The notes: generated by a model not told the origin, from the letters alone. DNA of 64,000 bases from Uliginosibacterium sp. (GCA_016718265.1 JADKDZ010000007.1:186001-250000); one strand, 5' to 3'; positions 1-10,656 are shown, counted from the stretch's first letter. Numbers and translations are program-made.

Positions 1-764
1 CTGGAACTGGACGAGGCAGAGCCGCTTGGCAGGGTCATCACCCGCACGACGGTCATCGCCGAAACGTTGCCAGCTGCATCACGCGCGCGTACCGCGAGGC
101 TGTAAGCCGTCGCGGGCTGTAGCCCCGTCAAGGTGTAGCTCAGGGCGCTGCCACTGACACTGGAAATCTGAACGCCATCCCGGATGATCTCGTAGATGCT
201 GATCCCGACATCGTCGCTGGCGGCGTCCCAGCTCACGCTGACGGAATTTTGTGTGGCACCAGCCGCCCGCACATTCTCCGGCGCACTCGGCGGCTGCGTG
301 TCCTTGACCGCGCTGGAAGCCGGCGTAAAGCCCACAATCTCGACCGAGAAGTCGGACGCGTTGCCCGCACCGTCTTTTGCCTTCACGAGGTAGCGATAGC
401 TGGTACTCGGGCTGACACCGCTATCCACAAAGACCAGAGTAGGCGCACTCACAGTACCCAAGTAGCTGCCGTTCCGGTAGACGTCATAGGCCGATACCGA
501 GACGTTGTCGGTTGACTCCGCCCAACTCAGCACAATGCTGCCCGGCGTGGCGCCGGCGATCCTGAGGCTCGCGGGCGCGCTGGGAGGCTGTGTGTCGATC
601 GTCGCCGGAGCACCACCCGACCCGGAGCTTGAGGACAACGCACCATTGTTACCCGCCTCACCCTCCGTGACTCCGCCACCCCCACCGCCACACGCCTGTA
701 GCAACAAAGCCAGCACAGCCACGGCCGCACACCGGTAAACACGATCAAACTGAGTCGCCATCAT
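1..764 (-). CDS. Fibronectin type III domain lipoprotein (3' end outside window)
   Basis: Reading leftward from an ATG at 764 (second ATG at 761) behind a GGGGGA ribosome site gives an open frame that leaves the window. The N-terminus has a short charged region, a hydrophobic stretch and LLLQAC followed by glycines, which fits a lipoprotein signal peptide with Cys about residue 25. A low-complexity Ser/Gly linker follows. Then come at least two fibronectin-III-like repeats with the typical SAPA-, LSWA- and YDVYRNG elements, near residues 60-150 and 155-250. Such repeats bind carbohydrate or protein, or act as spacers in secreted enzymes. The catalytic or binding part, if any, lies beyond the window, so no function is assigned. 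Confidence 0.75.
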   Translation of the reverse strand, partial: MMATQFDRVYRCAAVAVLALLLQACGGGGGGVTEGEAGNNGALSSSSGSGGAPATIDTQPPSAPASLRIAGATPGSIVLSWAESTDNVSVSAYDVYRNGSYLGTVSAPTLVFVDSGVSPSTSYRYLVKAKDGAGNASDFSVEIVGFTPASSAVKDTQPPSAPENVRAAGATQNSVSVSWDAASDDVGISIYEIIRDGVQISSVSGSALSYTLTGLQPATAYSLAVRARDAAGNVSAMTVVRVMTLPSGSASSSS

Positions 765-1289
765 TCCCCCTGAGTCCTGGCAGGACGCAACCGCACGAAA
801 AGTAATGCAGTAGAACTGTTATCAGAACTTGCATAGTACTAAAGCAGATACCTTCACAGGGAGCATGTACTCGCAGGCAGAATTCAAGGTTTGCTTCTTG
901 CCAACAAGCCAAAGACGGGGCATCACGAAGACGCACTACCAGAGCGGATCTGCGAGCCAGTACGCCTAAGACCATTTAACTGCAACGGTTTTCAGGCATC
1001 ACTCTCTGAAACCCGCATGAATAAACGATCTTCGAGATAACAGGCCAGGCTTCATTGCCGCGTATCGCTATCTGCCGTCGGTCGGAAAGAGCTTATCCCT
1101 GTCCTTCGGATCGGGATGGGTAGAGGCCGGCTTTCAGGGGGAGCGCAACCTGACGTTACCGTTTGCGGCGCGCCTAATGCCTTCGTTTAAGTTTGACGTG
1201 CGTGGCGTACCTAAGCGCCCCGCCCACTTGCGAATCAATCCCCTCCCCGGCACCATGTCGACTCCCTCCCGGCGTCAGCGTGCCTCTGC
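765..1289. other. Intergenic stretch, no supported gene
   Basis: About 525 bases between the divergent FN3 lipoprotein and rhomboid genes. No RNA gene or terminator was seen. The last 270 bases carry an open frame without a start codon, listed separately as a possible remnant. Confidence 0.5.
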
Positions 1290-1293
1290 GTGA
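1021..1293 (+). pseudogene. Possible coding remnant without start codon
   Basis: After a TGA at 1018-1020 the frame stays open for 90 codons and reads protein-like in its first half (RYLPSVGKSLSLSFGSGW, then FQGERNLTLPFAARL). There is no initiator before a late Met, and it ends by overlapping the GTG start of the rhomboid gene. I do not recognise the family. It could be the tail of a decayed or frameshifted gene, or chance in GC-rich DNA. Confidence 0.18.
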
Positions 1294-1859
1294 AAATCCG
1301 TTACAACGCTCCGGTCGTTCTAAGCTTCTCGCTCATCTGCCTGGGCGTCTTCCTGCTCAGCAGCCTTGTGCCGCTCAGCCAAGCGCTGTTTTTCGTGCCC
1401 GGTCGCAGCAGTTTTACCTTTGCCGCGCCGCTGAACTGGTTTCGCCTGGTGAGCCACGTGCTTGGTCACGGCAGCTGGGACCACCTGCTCGGCAACCTGT
1501 CATTCATTCTGCTGCTCGGACCAATTCTTGAAGAGAAGCACGGCAGCGGGCCCTTGCTGGCCATGATGCTGCTCACGGCCGCCGTCACTGGCATCATCAA
1601 CGCCTCGTTGTTTCAGTCAGGTTTGCTGGGTGCGAGCGGGATCGTCTTCATGATGATCCTGCTGGTCAGCGTCACCAATATTCGCAATGGCGAAGTACCG
1701 CTGACGTTTCTCCTGATCGCGTGCATCTACGTCGTGAGGGAATTCTCTGCGGGCTTCCGCGACGACCAGATCGCGCAGTCCGCCCACCTCATCGGCGGCG
1801 CGTGTGGCAGCTTGTTTGGATTCCTGACGAGTCGGGGCAATCGCCCGAGCGGTCGCTAG
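1290..1859 (+). CDS. Rhomboid family intramembrane serine protease
   Basis: The 189-residue protein is almost entirely membrane-spanning, with about six hydrophobic segments. It shows the rhomboid signatures: an HLLGN helix near residue 65, the catalytic serine motif GASGIVFM near residue 110, and a late helix with AHLIGGACG whose His would complete the Ser-His dyad. Rhomboids cleave transmembrane substrates inside the inner membrane; the substrate here is unknown. The start is the GTG at 1290, with no clear ribosome site. The length is slightly short for a bacterial rhomboid but covers the six-helix core. It appears to stand alone. Confidence 0.85.
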   Translation: MKIRYNAPVVLSFSLICLGVFLLSSLVPLSQALFFVPGRSSFTFAAPLNWFRLVSHVLGHGSWDHLLGNLSFILLLGPILEEKHGSGPLLAMMLLTAAVTGIINASLFQSGLLGASGIVFMMILLVSVTNIRNGEVPLTFLLIACIYVVREFSAGFRDDQIAQSAHLIGGACGSLFGFLTSRGNRPSGR

Positions 1860-1903
1860 CCCCGCCCAGCGCGGGCCGGCAAGGGTTCTCACGCACTAGC
1901 GAC

Positions 1904-2104
1904 CTAGTAGTCAGCGCCCTCGCGACACCGATACTCGAATGCAAGTGAGGGCTTGTACAACACCCAGACGCAGGGCAGCAGCTCAATGCGCTCAACTTCA
2001 TACATGGCGCCAAACGCTTCTGGCGCAGGTGCAGTCTTCACGCTGGGGGCGTGAACACAGGCCACCAGCGTGAGCAGCACAACCCCGGCTAAACAGGTTT
2101 TCAT
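1904..2104 (-). CDS. Small putative lipoprotein
   Basis: A 66-residue product starting at the ATG at 2104 (MKTCLAGVVLLTLVACVH). It has a lipoprotein signal with LVAC as lipobox and Cys near residue 16. The mature part is only about 50 residues, with two further Cys and no recognised domain. An upstream in-frame ATG at 2140 would add 12 residues before the signal peptide and is less likely. A G-rich stretch before 2104 could serve as ribosome site. Function unknown. Confidence 0.6.
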   Translation of the reverse strand: MKTCLAGVVLLTLVACVHAPSVKTAPAPEAFGAMYEVERIELLPCVWVLYKPSLAFEYRCREGADY

Positions 2105-2267
2105 CTTGGCCCCCCGAGAAAAATGCCTGGCCATTCTCACTGAGCCACGCGAGTGCCGTCGACCCGAGAAGTGTTTCGACCTGTAAGTGCCTGGACAGGC
2201 GCTTCATCGCGATGGGCGCGCATGGGAAGACAAGCGCGCGCAGTCTCATCCCGGTAAAATCCGCTGC

Positions 2268-5200
2268 ATGGAACCCTGCAACACCCCCGCCCACGATCCC
2301 CTCTTTGTCCATCTGCGTCTGCACTCCGAATTCTCGATTGAAGACGGGATCACGCGCATCGATGACGTTGTTGCCGCTGCCGCGGCTGACGGACAGCCCG
2401 CGCTAGGCATCGCGGACCTTGGCAACCTCTTCGGCATGGTCAAGCACTACAAAGGCTGCCGCGCCAAAGGAATCAAGCCCATCATCGCAACGGATACCTG
2501 GATCACGAACGAAGGCGATCGCGGCAAACCGTTCCGGGTGATGCTGATCTGTCGCCATCGCGAGGGATACCGTCAGCTGTGCGAGTTGCTCTCGCGGGCC
2601 TATGTCGAAAACAAGCATCATGGACGCGCCGAAATCCGGCGAGAGTGGTTGAACGCAGGCACAGCCTCCGGACTGATCTGCCTCTCGGGCGCGTCAGCGG
2701 GCGACATTGCGGCGGCGCTCGCCGCGGGCAACCTGAAGTCTGCCACCACGCTGGCGAAAGACTGGGCGGAACGTTTCCCCCGACAGCTTCTATGTTGAGA
2801 TCCAGCGCGCCGGACACCCAGGCAACGAGGCCTACGTACAGGCGGCCGTCACGCTTGCCGCCGAACTGGCGCTGCCGGTCGTGGCCACACACCCCATCCA
2901 GTTTCTCAAACGCGAAGATTTCAAGGCCCACGAGGCGCGCGTCTGCATTGCGCAGGGCTATACCCTGGCCGATACGCGCCGGCCCAAGCTCTTCACGGAG
3001 GAGCAGCATTTCAAGACCCAGGCCGAGATGCAGACCCTGTTTGCCGATCTGCCCGAGGCGCTGCAAAACGCCGTGGAGATCGCCAAGCGCTGCTCGCTCA
3101 CGGTGGTGCTGGGCAAGAACTACCTGCCACAGTTCCCGACACCGGACGGGATGACGCTGGATGATTTTCTCGTCTTCGAAGCCAAGCGCGGACTGGAAGA
3201 GCGCCTGACCCAGCTCTACCCGAATGCGGAGGAGCGCGATCGCGAGCGCCCGCGCTACTACGATCGCCTGAAATTCGAGACCGACACCATCATCCAGATG
3301 GGCTTCCCCGGCTACTTCCTGATCGTGGCGGACTTCATTCAATGGGGCAAGAACAACGGGGTGCCGATCGGCCCGGGACGGGGCTCTGGCGCCGGATCGC
3401 TGGTGGCCTACTCGCTCAAGATCACCGATCTGGATCCCACCGCCTACGCCCTGCTCTTTGAGCGCTTCCTGAACCCCGAGCGCGTATCGATGCCCGACTT
3501 CGATATCGACTTCTGTCAGGAGAACCGCTACCGGGTGATCGACTACGTGCGCGAGCGCTACGGCCACGACGCGGTATCGCAGATCGCCACCTTCGGCACC
3601 ATGGCCTCGAAGGCTGTGGTGCGCGACGTGGGCCGCGTGCTGGATCTGCCCTACGGCCTGTGCGACAAGCTCTCGAAGCTGATTCCGATCGAGCAGAACA
3701 AGCCCCTGGGCCTCGCCGAGGCACGCGAGAAAGAGCCCGGCATCAACGAAATGATGGCCGACGAAGGCGACGGCGAATCAGTCAGCGAACTCTGGGAGCT
3801 GGCGCTACCGCTCGAAGGCATGACCCGCGGCGTCGGCATGCATGCCGGCGGCGTGCTGATCGCGCCGGGCAAGATCACCGATTTCTGCCCGATCTACCTG
3901 GCTGATGGCGCGGACGCCTCCACCGTTTCGCAATTCGACAAGGACGACGTGGAAGCCGTTGGCCTGGTGAAGTTCGACTTCCTCGGCTTGCGCAACCTCA
4001 CCATCATCGAACTCGCCCTCAAATATGTCGAGAAGCTGACCGGCGAACGACCCGACCTGATGAGCCTGGGCTTTGACGATCCTGCCGCCTACCAGATCCT
4101 GAAAGACGCCAACACCACCGCGATCTTCCAGGTGGAATCGGACGGGATGAAAAAGCTGCTCAAGAAGCTGGGCCCCGACCGCTTCGAAGACATCATCGCC
4201 GTGCTGGCACTCTACCGACCGGGCCCGCTGGGCTCGGGCATGGTGGATGACTTCATTCTGCGCAAAAAAGGTGAGCAGAAGATCGACTACTACCACCCGG
4301 ACCTGGAAGGCTGTCTCGCCCCGACTTACGGCGTGATCGTCTATCAGGAGCAGGTGATGCAGATCTCGCAGATTATCGGCGGCTACACGCTGGGTGGCGC
4401 CGACATGCTGCGCCGGGCCATGGGCAAAAAGAAGCCCGAGGAAATGGCCAAGCACCGCACCACGATTGCCGAAGGTGCGGCCCAAAAAGGCTATGACCCG
4501 CAACTGGCCGAGCACTTGTTCGACCTGATGACCAAGTTCGCGGAATACGGCTTCAACAAGTCGCACACCGCCGCCTATGCCGTCGTCACCTACCACACGG
4601 CCTGGCTCAAGGCCTACCACTGCGCCGCCTTTATGGCAGCCACCATGTCGTCCGACATGGACAACACCGACACGGTGAAGATCTTCTTCGAAGACACGCT
4701 CGCCAACAAGGTGGTCGTGCTGCCACCGGACGTCAACGCTTCGGGTTACCGTTTCGAGCCGACCGACAGCCGCACCATCCGCTACGGGCTGGGCGCCGTC
4801 AAAGGCTGTGGCGAGCCGGCCGTCAACAGCATCCTCGCTGCGCGGGGCGAAGGCGGCGCCTTCCGCGATATTTTTGATTTCTGCGCCCGCGTGGACCGTC
4901 GTGCGGTCAACCGCCGCGTGCTAGAAGCCTTGATCCGTGCCGGCGCGCTGGACAACATTGCGCCACGCACGCCCGACGGCAAACCTCACCGTGCCAAGCT
5001 CATTGCCAGTGCCGGCGTGGCGATGGAAGCGGCCGACCAGGCTGCCGCCAGTGCCGGCCAGGTAGGCTTGTTCGACACGCCCGGAGAGGTCAGCGAGATC
5101 GCGCCGGAATACATCGATGCGCGCCCCTGGAACGAGCGCCAGCAGCTTGCCGAAGAGAAACTCGCAATCGGATTTTTCCTGTCGGGTCACCCCTTCAACA

Positions 5201-5793
5201 GCTACAAGGACGAAGTGCGCCGCTTCGTGCGGGCGCCCCTCTCAAGACTGGAACCGCGCAAAGATCCGCAGATGCTGGCCGGTGTTGTCGCCGCCACGAC
5301 GGTGAAGATGGGCAATCGCGGCAAAATGGCGTTCGTGACCCTCGACGACGGCACGGCGCAGCACGAAGTGACGGTGTATTCCGAAACGCTTGAGGCGGCC
5401 AAAGGGAAAATCAATGCCGACGAGGTGCTGATCATTGAAGGCAAGGTCAGCCCGGACGAATTCCGCGGCGGGCTGCGCATCATTGCGGATCGCCTGATGA
5501 CCTTGGGTGAAGCGCGCGGTCGCTATGCCCGCCTGCTCAACCTGCGCATCAATGGCGAAGTGGGCAAGGCGGGTGGCGCCCGTCAGGCCAGCGAGCGTCT
5601 GCGGGCTTTGCTCGCCACCTACCGCGGCAGCCGGGACGAAGGAGGATGTCCGATCCGCGTGCACTATCGCAATAGCGAAGCGGAAGGCGACATCCCGCTA
5701 GGCGATGACTGGCGCGTGCGCCTCGAAGACCCGCTTCTGGAGGGCCTCCGCGAATGGCTCAGCAGCGAAGGCGTTGAAGTCGTCTATCCCTGA
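2268..5793 (+). CDS. dnaE: DNA polymerase III alpha subunit, with apparent +1 frameshift at 2777-2781
   Basis: DnaE is the replicative polymerase subunit of the Pol III core. The product is about 1174 residues once one base is removed (E. coli 1160). In order it has an N-terminal PHP domain (HLRLHSEFSIEDG, residues 15-27), the polymerase core with GPGRGSGAGS, and the catalytic PDFDIDF (about residues 409-415, with the two metal-binding Asp). A helix-hairpin-helix region and a C-terminal OB-type domain (VTLDDGTAQHEVTVYSE) follow. As written, the frame stops at 2796-2798. Removing one C from the run CCCCC at 2777-2781 joins ERFP to DSFYVEIQRAGHPGNEAY with no other change. A truncated DnaE would be lethal, so a sequence error is the most likely reading. 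The 3' end overlaps the convergent permease gene by 10 bases. Confidence 0.93.
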
Positions 5794-6974
5794 GCGTCCT
5801 GCTCGGACTCAGCAGGCAACACTGCGTCCGACAAGTGGCCCGCGCGCCAACTGAGCAACAACCACGCAATCAGGCAATAGAGCACCATCAAGCCGGTCAT
5901 CTGGAAGACCTCCGGCTTGATCTCGCTCCAGCGCGCCGCCATCTGGTTCAGCTTGATGAAACCGTTGATGCCCGGCGTGCTCGGAACCAGCGCCGCCAGG
6001 GCCTGCAAGGGCACTGGAATCGCCTCGCGTGGGTACACGGCACCCGAGAGAAACAGCAAGGGGATGGACGTCGCGAGTACCACCTGCAAGGGCCGCTCTC
6101 GGTTGGCAAATAGCGCGCCCACACTCATGCCAAATGCGGCAATTGCTGGCGCGGAGAGTCCGGCAAACGCGATTGCGGCCAGAACATTGCCGCCGCGGGG
6201 ATAGTCCTGAAACCAGAACGCAAACCCGAACATATACAGAAAAGCAGGAAACACCATCAGGCTGAGCGCGGCCCAAACTCCCATCACAGCCGGCAGGCTA
6301 TGTGGCCGATCGTCAAACAGGGGGGCCGCGCGGCGCTCGATCCAGGTTCCCATCAGTGCAGCGATCCCGATCAACAAAACCTGTTGCACGATCAGGATTG
6401 CCACCGCAGCAACCACATAGCTTCCATACCCGCGCGTCACATTGAACAATGCTTGCTCGATATAGGCCGGCGGTTGCGACGCGCCCTGGCGTGCATAAGC
6501 ACTGGATGCGCCCTGCCGCACCATGCGCACCGTCGCCGCTTGACGGGCAATGCCTTGTACCACTGCGCCGACGGACTCCAGTACCGCTTTGTCCTGCACA
6601 GGAAACGCGCCGGTTCCCCAGGTCACCACGGTTGTCGGCTGGGTCCGCAGCACATCCCGGTAGAAGTCCGCGGGGATAATCACGACACCGGCCACTTTGC
6701 CGTCGGCCATATGCTGGCGCGCTTCTTCCACCGTCGCGACATTCCCCAGGAGCGTGACGCCGGGGCTGGCGGCAAGGTCGCGGGTCAATTGCCGCGAGAG
6801 CGTGCTGCCATCAAGGTCGACCACTTCGACCCGAATCCCGCGCACCGCCTCGGTGGAATACGCAGCCGGATAGAACAGCGAATAGAAGGGCACGGCGAGG
6901 ATGAAGAACTGCAGCAGCCCCCGGTCGTGCAGAATCGATCGCAAGGTGGCACGAAACGCCTGCCAGAAACTCAT
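5784..6974 (-). CDS. ABC-2 type transporter permease (second of pair)
   Basis: A 396-residue inner-membrane protein from the ATG at 6974, which overlaps the stop of the preceding permease (ATGA). It has one N-terminal transmembrane helix, a large extracytoplasmic domain (residues about 45-180) and a cluster of five or six helices in the C-terminal half ending with LMVLYCLIAWLLLSW. This is the YhhJ/YbhR-type ABC-2 fold used for drug or macromolecule export with HlyD and TolC partners. It is the last gene of the tolC-hlyD-permease-permease operon. No ATP-binding subunit gene lies in or beside the operon. Confidence 0.85.
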   Translation of the reverse strand: MSFWQAFRATLRSILHDRGLLQFFILAVPFYSLFYPAAYSTEAVRGIRVEVVDLDGSTLSRQLTRDLAASPGVTLLGNVATVEEARQHMADGKVAGVVIIPADFYRDVLRTQPTTVVTWGTGAFPVQDKAVLESVGAVVQGIARQAATVRMVRQGASSAYARQGASQPPAYIEQALFNVTRGYGSYVVAAVAILIVQQVLLIGIAALMGTWIERRAAPLFDDRPHSLPAVMGVWAALSLMVFPAFLYMFGFAFWFQDYPRGGNVLAAIAFAGLSAPAIAAFGMSVGALFANRERPLQVVLATSIPLLFLSGAVYPREAIPVPLQALAALVPSTPGINGFIKLNQMAARWSEIKPEVFQMTGLMVLYCLIAWLLLSWRAGHLSDAVLPAESEQDAQG

Positions 6975-8150
6975 AGCCGCCCCCAACGCTTCGGATTGGC
7001 GATTTGCCGCTTCAACATCGGAATGCCCACCAGCGTGTAAAACGCACCAAACGCCGCCAGCCAGAGCATGCCCTGCGCCCAGGCCTGCAGGCTGGCCCCG
7101 GACATCCACTGCCCCTGCTGGAGTTCCAGGTAATAGGTAATCGGCAGTAGATGGCCCCAGAAATTCCCGAACCATCCCATCGCATCGAGCGGAAAGGTGA
7201 AGCCGCTGAAAGCGGGTGCTGTGGCCACAAACACGCCGACGGAGCTCAGCGCGATCCGCAGGTCTCCGGTCAGGCTGAACAGAAACACGGCAAGTGCGAT
7301 CGAGACCAGGATCATCAAGAGCCATAGCCCCCGCCCACAGTAAGAATAACCCGCCCACCTTACCGCCGGTGAGCCCCACCAGAATGCCCATCAAGCCGAA
7401 ACCCAGCACGAGGTAGAGGCACATGGCGCGAACGCATTTTCCCAGCGTGGCAGACATCAACCGCCCATTGGAAGCTTCCAGCCACGCAGCGACAGAGCGA
7501 TTGCGGAATTCGCGGCCGAACGCGCTTACCACCATGACGACGAGATAGATGTGCAGGATAAGTGGCGTGAGCATGCCTCCCAGATACAGCTCATAGGATA
7601 TCTGGGGATTGAAAAGCGTCCGGAGGTCAGCCCTCACTGCGGTCGTGCGCTGGCGTGCAGCATCCAGCCCGCCACCAAACCGGGCTTCGCGCAAGATCGC
7701 CTGTTCGCCAGCAAGGCTCGCCACCGTGTCCCGCACCGCTGACGATACCAAGCCGGCTACCAGATAGAACTGCAGGTTGTTGTAGAGCACGACCGGCTTC
7801 TGGCCGCCACGCAGCCGCTCGACCTCCCAACCAGAAGGTACTTGCACGACCGCATAGACCCCGGCGCTGCGAATCTGCGGCCAGGCCTCTTCCATGCTGG
7901 CGGCTTGTAAGGCCACCCGCACGCTGCGGCTGGCAGAGAGTCGACGGATCAATTCGCGGGAAGATGCACTCTGATCCTGATCGACCACCGAAATCGGCAA
8001 ACCCGCGGGAATGCCTCCGGAGAACAGCCAAAGGATCAGGCCCACTGCTACAAGCGGGCTCCAGATCCAGAGCAGCTGATCAACCACGGAACCGCGCAAA
8101 AAGGCGAATTCACGCCGCGCCGCCGCGAAAAAGTCAGCACACAGCATCAT
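6971..8150 (-). CDS. ABC-2 type transporter permease (first of pair), with apparent frameshift at 7328-7332
   Basis: The N-terminal part from the ATG at 8150 has a membrane helix, an extracytoplasmic domain (VVDQDQSASSRELIRRL) and LGGMLTPLILHIYLVVMVV. The frame is lost near 7330. A second frame continues the ABC-2 helices (LLMILVSIALAVFLFSL) to a stop at 6971. Removing one base from the five-C run at 7328-7332 (GGGGG on the coding strand) joins them as LLWAGLWLLMILVS and gives 392 residues, matching its sister gene. Its start overlaps the hlyD stop by one base (TGATG), so it is translationally coupled. If the shift is real the permease is dead; if it is an error the exporter is intact. Confidence 0.82.
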
Positions 8151-9133
8151 CAGCCACGCGCAACCAATACCGACATCCCTGGGCGCAGACCTTCCACGGG
8201 CGCGACAGGCCGCGCACGAACCTCAAAGGTTTTGACGTCGTAGCCCCCTGAAAGACGAGTCGGGCGCCAGGTCGCGAAGTCCCCCTTCGGGCTGATGTAG
8301 TACACCTTGAGCTTGACGCGCTGCCCACCCAATGCAGGGACATTGCCATCGAACTCGCTACCGACGTGAATCCCGGCGAGATCGTCTTCGCGAATATTGA
8401 AAGTCGCCCACGTATCCTTCAGGTCCACCAGCGTCATGATCGGAAAACCTGCCGGCGCGAGCTCGCCGACATGCAAAATGAGTTTGTCGACTTCCGCCGC
8501 GAGTGGCGCCAGTAACTTGGTATCTGCCGCCGCCGCCTCGACTTCTGCAACCTGCCCTGCCGCCTGGTTGGCCATCGCACCCGCCGCCTGCTTATCCTGG
8601 TTACGCGCGCCGTGCAGCGCAGAATCGTACTGTGCCCGTACGGCACGCTCGGCTGCCTGCGCCGCCGCCAGATTGGCCTCGGCTTCATCATTTCGCTGTT
8701 GCGAAATCAATTTTTCCAGGTAGAGCGCATGCAAGCGCTTGAAGGTCTTGTCAGCCAGCTCGGTCGCCACCGCCGCGCGACGCCAGGCCGCCTCGGCCGC
8801 ACGAATGTCTTCATCGCGTGCCCCGGCATTCACCAACGAGAGCTTCGCTTGCGCCGCCGAACTCACCGCTGCAACCTGCGCCTGCTTGGCACGCAGCTCG
8901 GGGCTATCCAGCGTCACGAGGAGCGTGCCCAGTGAAACAGCATCCCCTTCCCGCGCATGCTGCGCGGCAATTCGGGCGGTAATTTTTGAGGTGATGTTTA
9001 GGGTATTCGCTTCAAACTGCCCTTGTAGCGGCACACTGACCGGCTTGTTGGCGAGCCACAGACCGTAAGCGATGAAGGCAACGACGGCTATCAGGGTAAT
9101 GGTCGAGAAAGCTAGTTTTGTTAGCTTGTTCAT
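8150..9133 (-). CDS. HlyD/EmrA-family membrane fusion protein
   Basis: A 327-residue periplasmic adaptor. One N-terminal membrane anchor (about residues 7-27) is followed by a first half of a biotinyl-lipoyl-like domain (ITARIAAQHAREGDAVSLG). A long alanine-rich coiled coil follows (about 80-190), then the second lipoyl half (LLAPLAAEVDKLILHVGEL) and beta-barrel segments. It should bridge the two ABC-2 permeases in the inner membrane to the TolC-type channel. Its start overlaps the end of the tolC-like gene (ATGA) and its stop overlaps the first permease. The closest general type is YhiI/YbhG. Confidence 0.9.
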   Translation of the reverse strand: MNKLTKLAFSTITLIAVVAFIAYGLWLANKPVSVPLQGQFEANTLNITSKITARIAAQHAREGDAVSLGTLLVTLDSPELRAKQAQVAAVSSAAQAKLSLVNAGARDEDIRAAEAAWRRAAVATELADKTFKRLHALYLEKLISQQRNDEAEANLAAAQAAERAVRAQYDSALHGARNQDKQAAGAMANQAAGQVAEVEAAAADTKLLAPLAAEVDKLILHVGELAPAGFPIMTLVDLKDTWATFNIREDDLAGIHVGSEFDGNVPALGGQRVKLKVYYISPKGDFATWRPTRLSGGYDVKTFEVRARPVAPVEGLRPGMSVLVARG

Positions 9134-10464
9134 GGCAGCAGACTCACATCGGCAGTATTCAGAAATTCGGTGTAGCGGCCAGTTTGGCCACAGGCTTCCA
9201 GCAGGGATATCAGGGCTATGTCAAACTCATAGGCAATCTGGGCACGCCCGGTTGCCGCGCGCAGCAAGGCGTTGCGGGCCTCGCTGACTTCTAGCACGGT
9301 GGTTTGACCTTCTTCAAAAGCCCGGCCACGCAGGCGCAAATTCTCCCGCGCCAGTTCCAGGCTGGAACCGAAGAGCTCGAACTGCCGGCGCGCCTGATCG
9401 GCGCGGAGCCACGCTGCCTCCACCGCCATTTCGACGCGGTTTCGCGTCTCAGCCCGGAGGGCCTCAACACGCTCGACCTGCGCCCGTGCGGCATTCACCT
9501 TGCTCGCACGGTCTTCCCGGGCAAAGAGCTTGATGCTGACCCCGACACCCGCAATCCAGTTCGGCTCGGTCAGACTCAGATTGCGTTTGATGAGGTTGTA
9601 CTCGCCATAGGCGAATACCTCGGGCTTGTAACTGGCCTGTGCGGCGACGACCCCCTGCTTGGCCGCACTCTGACGGGCCTGTAGCGTGGCCATACTCGGA
9701 TTGGTTTCGCGCGCAGCGGCAAGCCACTCTGCCAAGGGCGGCAAGGATCGGGTCAGTACAAACAAGGGGGATGCAGCCTGCACCGGCCCGGCGTCACGCA
9801 GCAGTCTGGCAAGTGCGGCTTCTGCAGCTGATCGCTCGTGGCCCGCCTTGATGTATTCGCGCTCGGCTTCGTCGCGCGCCACTTGTGCGCTCAAGCGTTC
9901 CAGCGCGCTGAGCTGCCCTTGCTTTTCAAACTGCAGCGCACGCTCGAAATCCCGGTTTGCCTGATCGAATTGCGCCAAGCGGAGCCGTTCGACGTCTTCA
10001 GCAAGGCGCAAGCCGAAATATCGCCGCACCAGTTCGCTGTCCAGCCGCTCAGCCGTCTCACGCTGCTCCGCACGCGCCACATCGGTATCTGCCGCCTTGG
10101 CTTCTTGTGCCGCGGTGATCCGCCCGCCCGTGTAAATGGGCCAATTCATGGTGATGGAACTCCGCGGCCCGCCCAGTTCCACTTCTTTCTTGATCTTTCC
10201 CAGTACCGGAAAAGTCCCCAGGTCCATGGTTTTGTGACCGCCAACTTCCTTCGCGTTCAGACCTACCTCGGGGTAACCCATAGCGGACGCGGCCTCCGCC
10301 TCATACTCTCGGAAACGCAGTTCAGCACTTGCCGCGTGCATGGCGTCTGAACGCGCCTGCAGCATCGTGCGCGCATCGGAAAAACTCAATCCTGCGGCGG
10401 CAACCAGGCTCCCATGACCACACAGCACCCCAGTAGCCAACAATACAATCAACGAGCGGCTCAT
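9130..10464 (-). CDS. TolC family outer membrane efflux protein
   Basis: The product is 444 residues from the ATG at 10464, chosen because a good ribosome site (GAGGAAAG) precedes it and a signal peptide follows (MSRSLIVLLATGVLCGHG, cleavage near AAA). The open frame extends further upstream, but that part lacks a signal sequence. The mature protein is a helical outer-membrane-factor type with two repeats: LSFSDARTMLQARS about residue 28, and a second half with NPSMATLQARQSAAKQGV near residue 265. It would form the outer-membrane channel. It is the first gene of the exporter operon and is divergent from the LysR gene, which may regulate it. Confidence 0.88.
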   Translation of the reverse strand: MSRSLIVLLATGVLCGHGSLVAAAGLSFSDARTMLQARSDAMHAASAELRFREYEAEAASAMGYPEVGLNAKEVGGHKTMDLGTFPVLGKIKKEVELGGPRSSITMNWPIYTGGRITAAQEAKAADTDVARAEQRETAERLDSELVRRYFGLRLAEDVERLRLAQFDQANRDFERALQFEKQGQLSALERLSAQVARDEAEREYIKAGHERSAAEAALARLLRDAGPVQAASPLFVLTRSLPPLAEWLAAARETNPSMATLQARQSAAKQGVVAAQASYKPEVFAYGEYNLIKRNLSLTEPNWIAGVGVSIKLFAREDRASKVNAARAQVERVEALRAETRNRVEMAVEAAWLRADQARRQFELFGSSLELARENLRLRGRAFEEGQTTVLEVSEARNALLRAATGRAQIAYEFDIALISLLEACGQTGRYTEFLNTADVSLLP

Positions 10465-10656
10465 CTGTCTTCTTTCCTCTAGCGGGGCTTTACTGACGTC
10501 GGTGGGTTGAAGCGGATGCATGCAGACTATTTCCTCGCTCAGGCAGAGTCGTGAGGGCTGCCCCTCTGTCAGAATAGTCCGGCCAGGAAGTCTGTTTTTC
10601 CGCATGCAAGATGTGACGTCAGTCAGCCTTGATCTTGCCCAAGTGTAATAGCCTGT

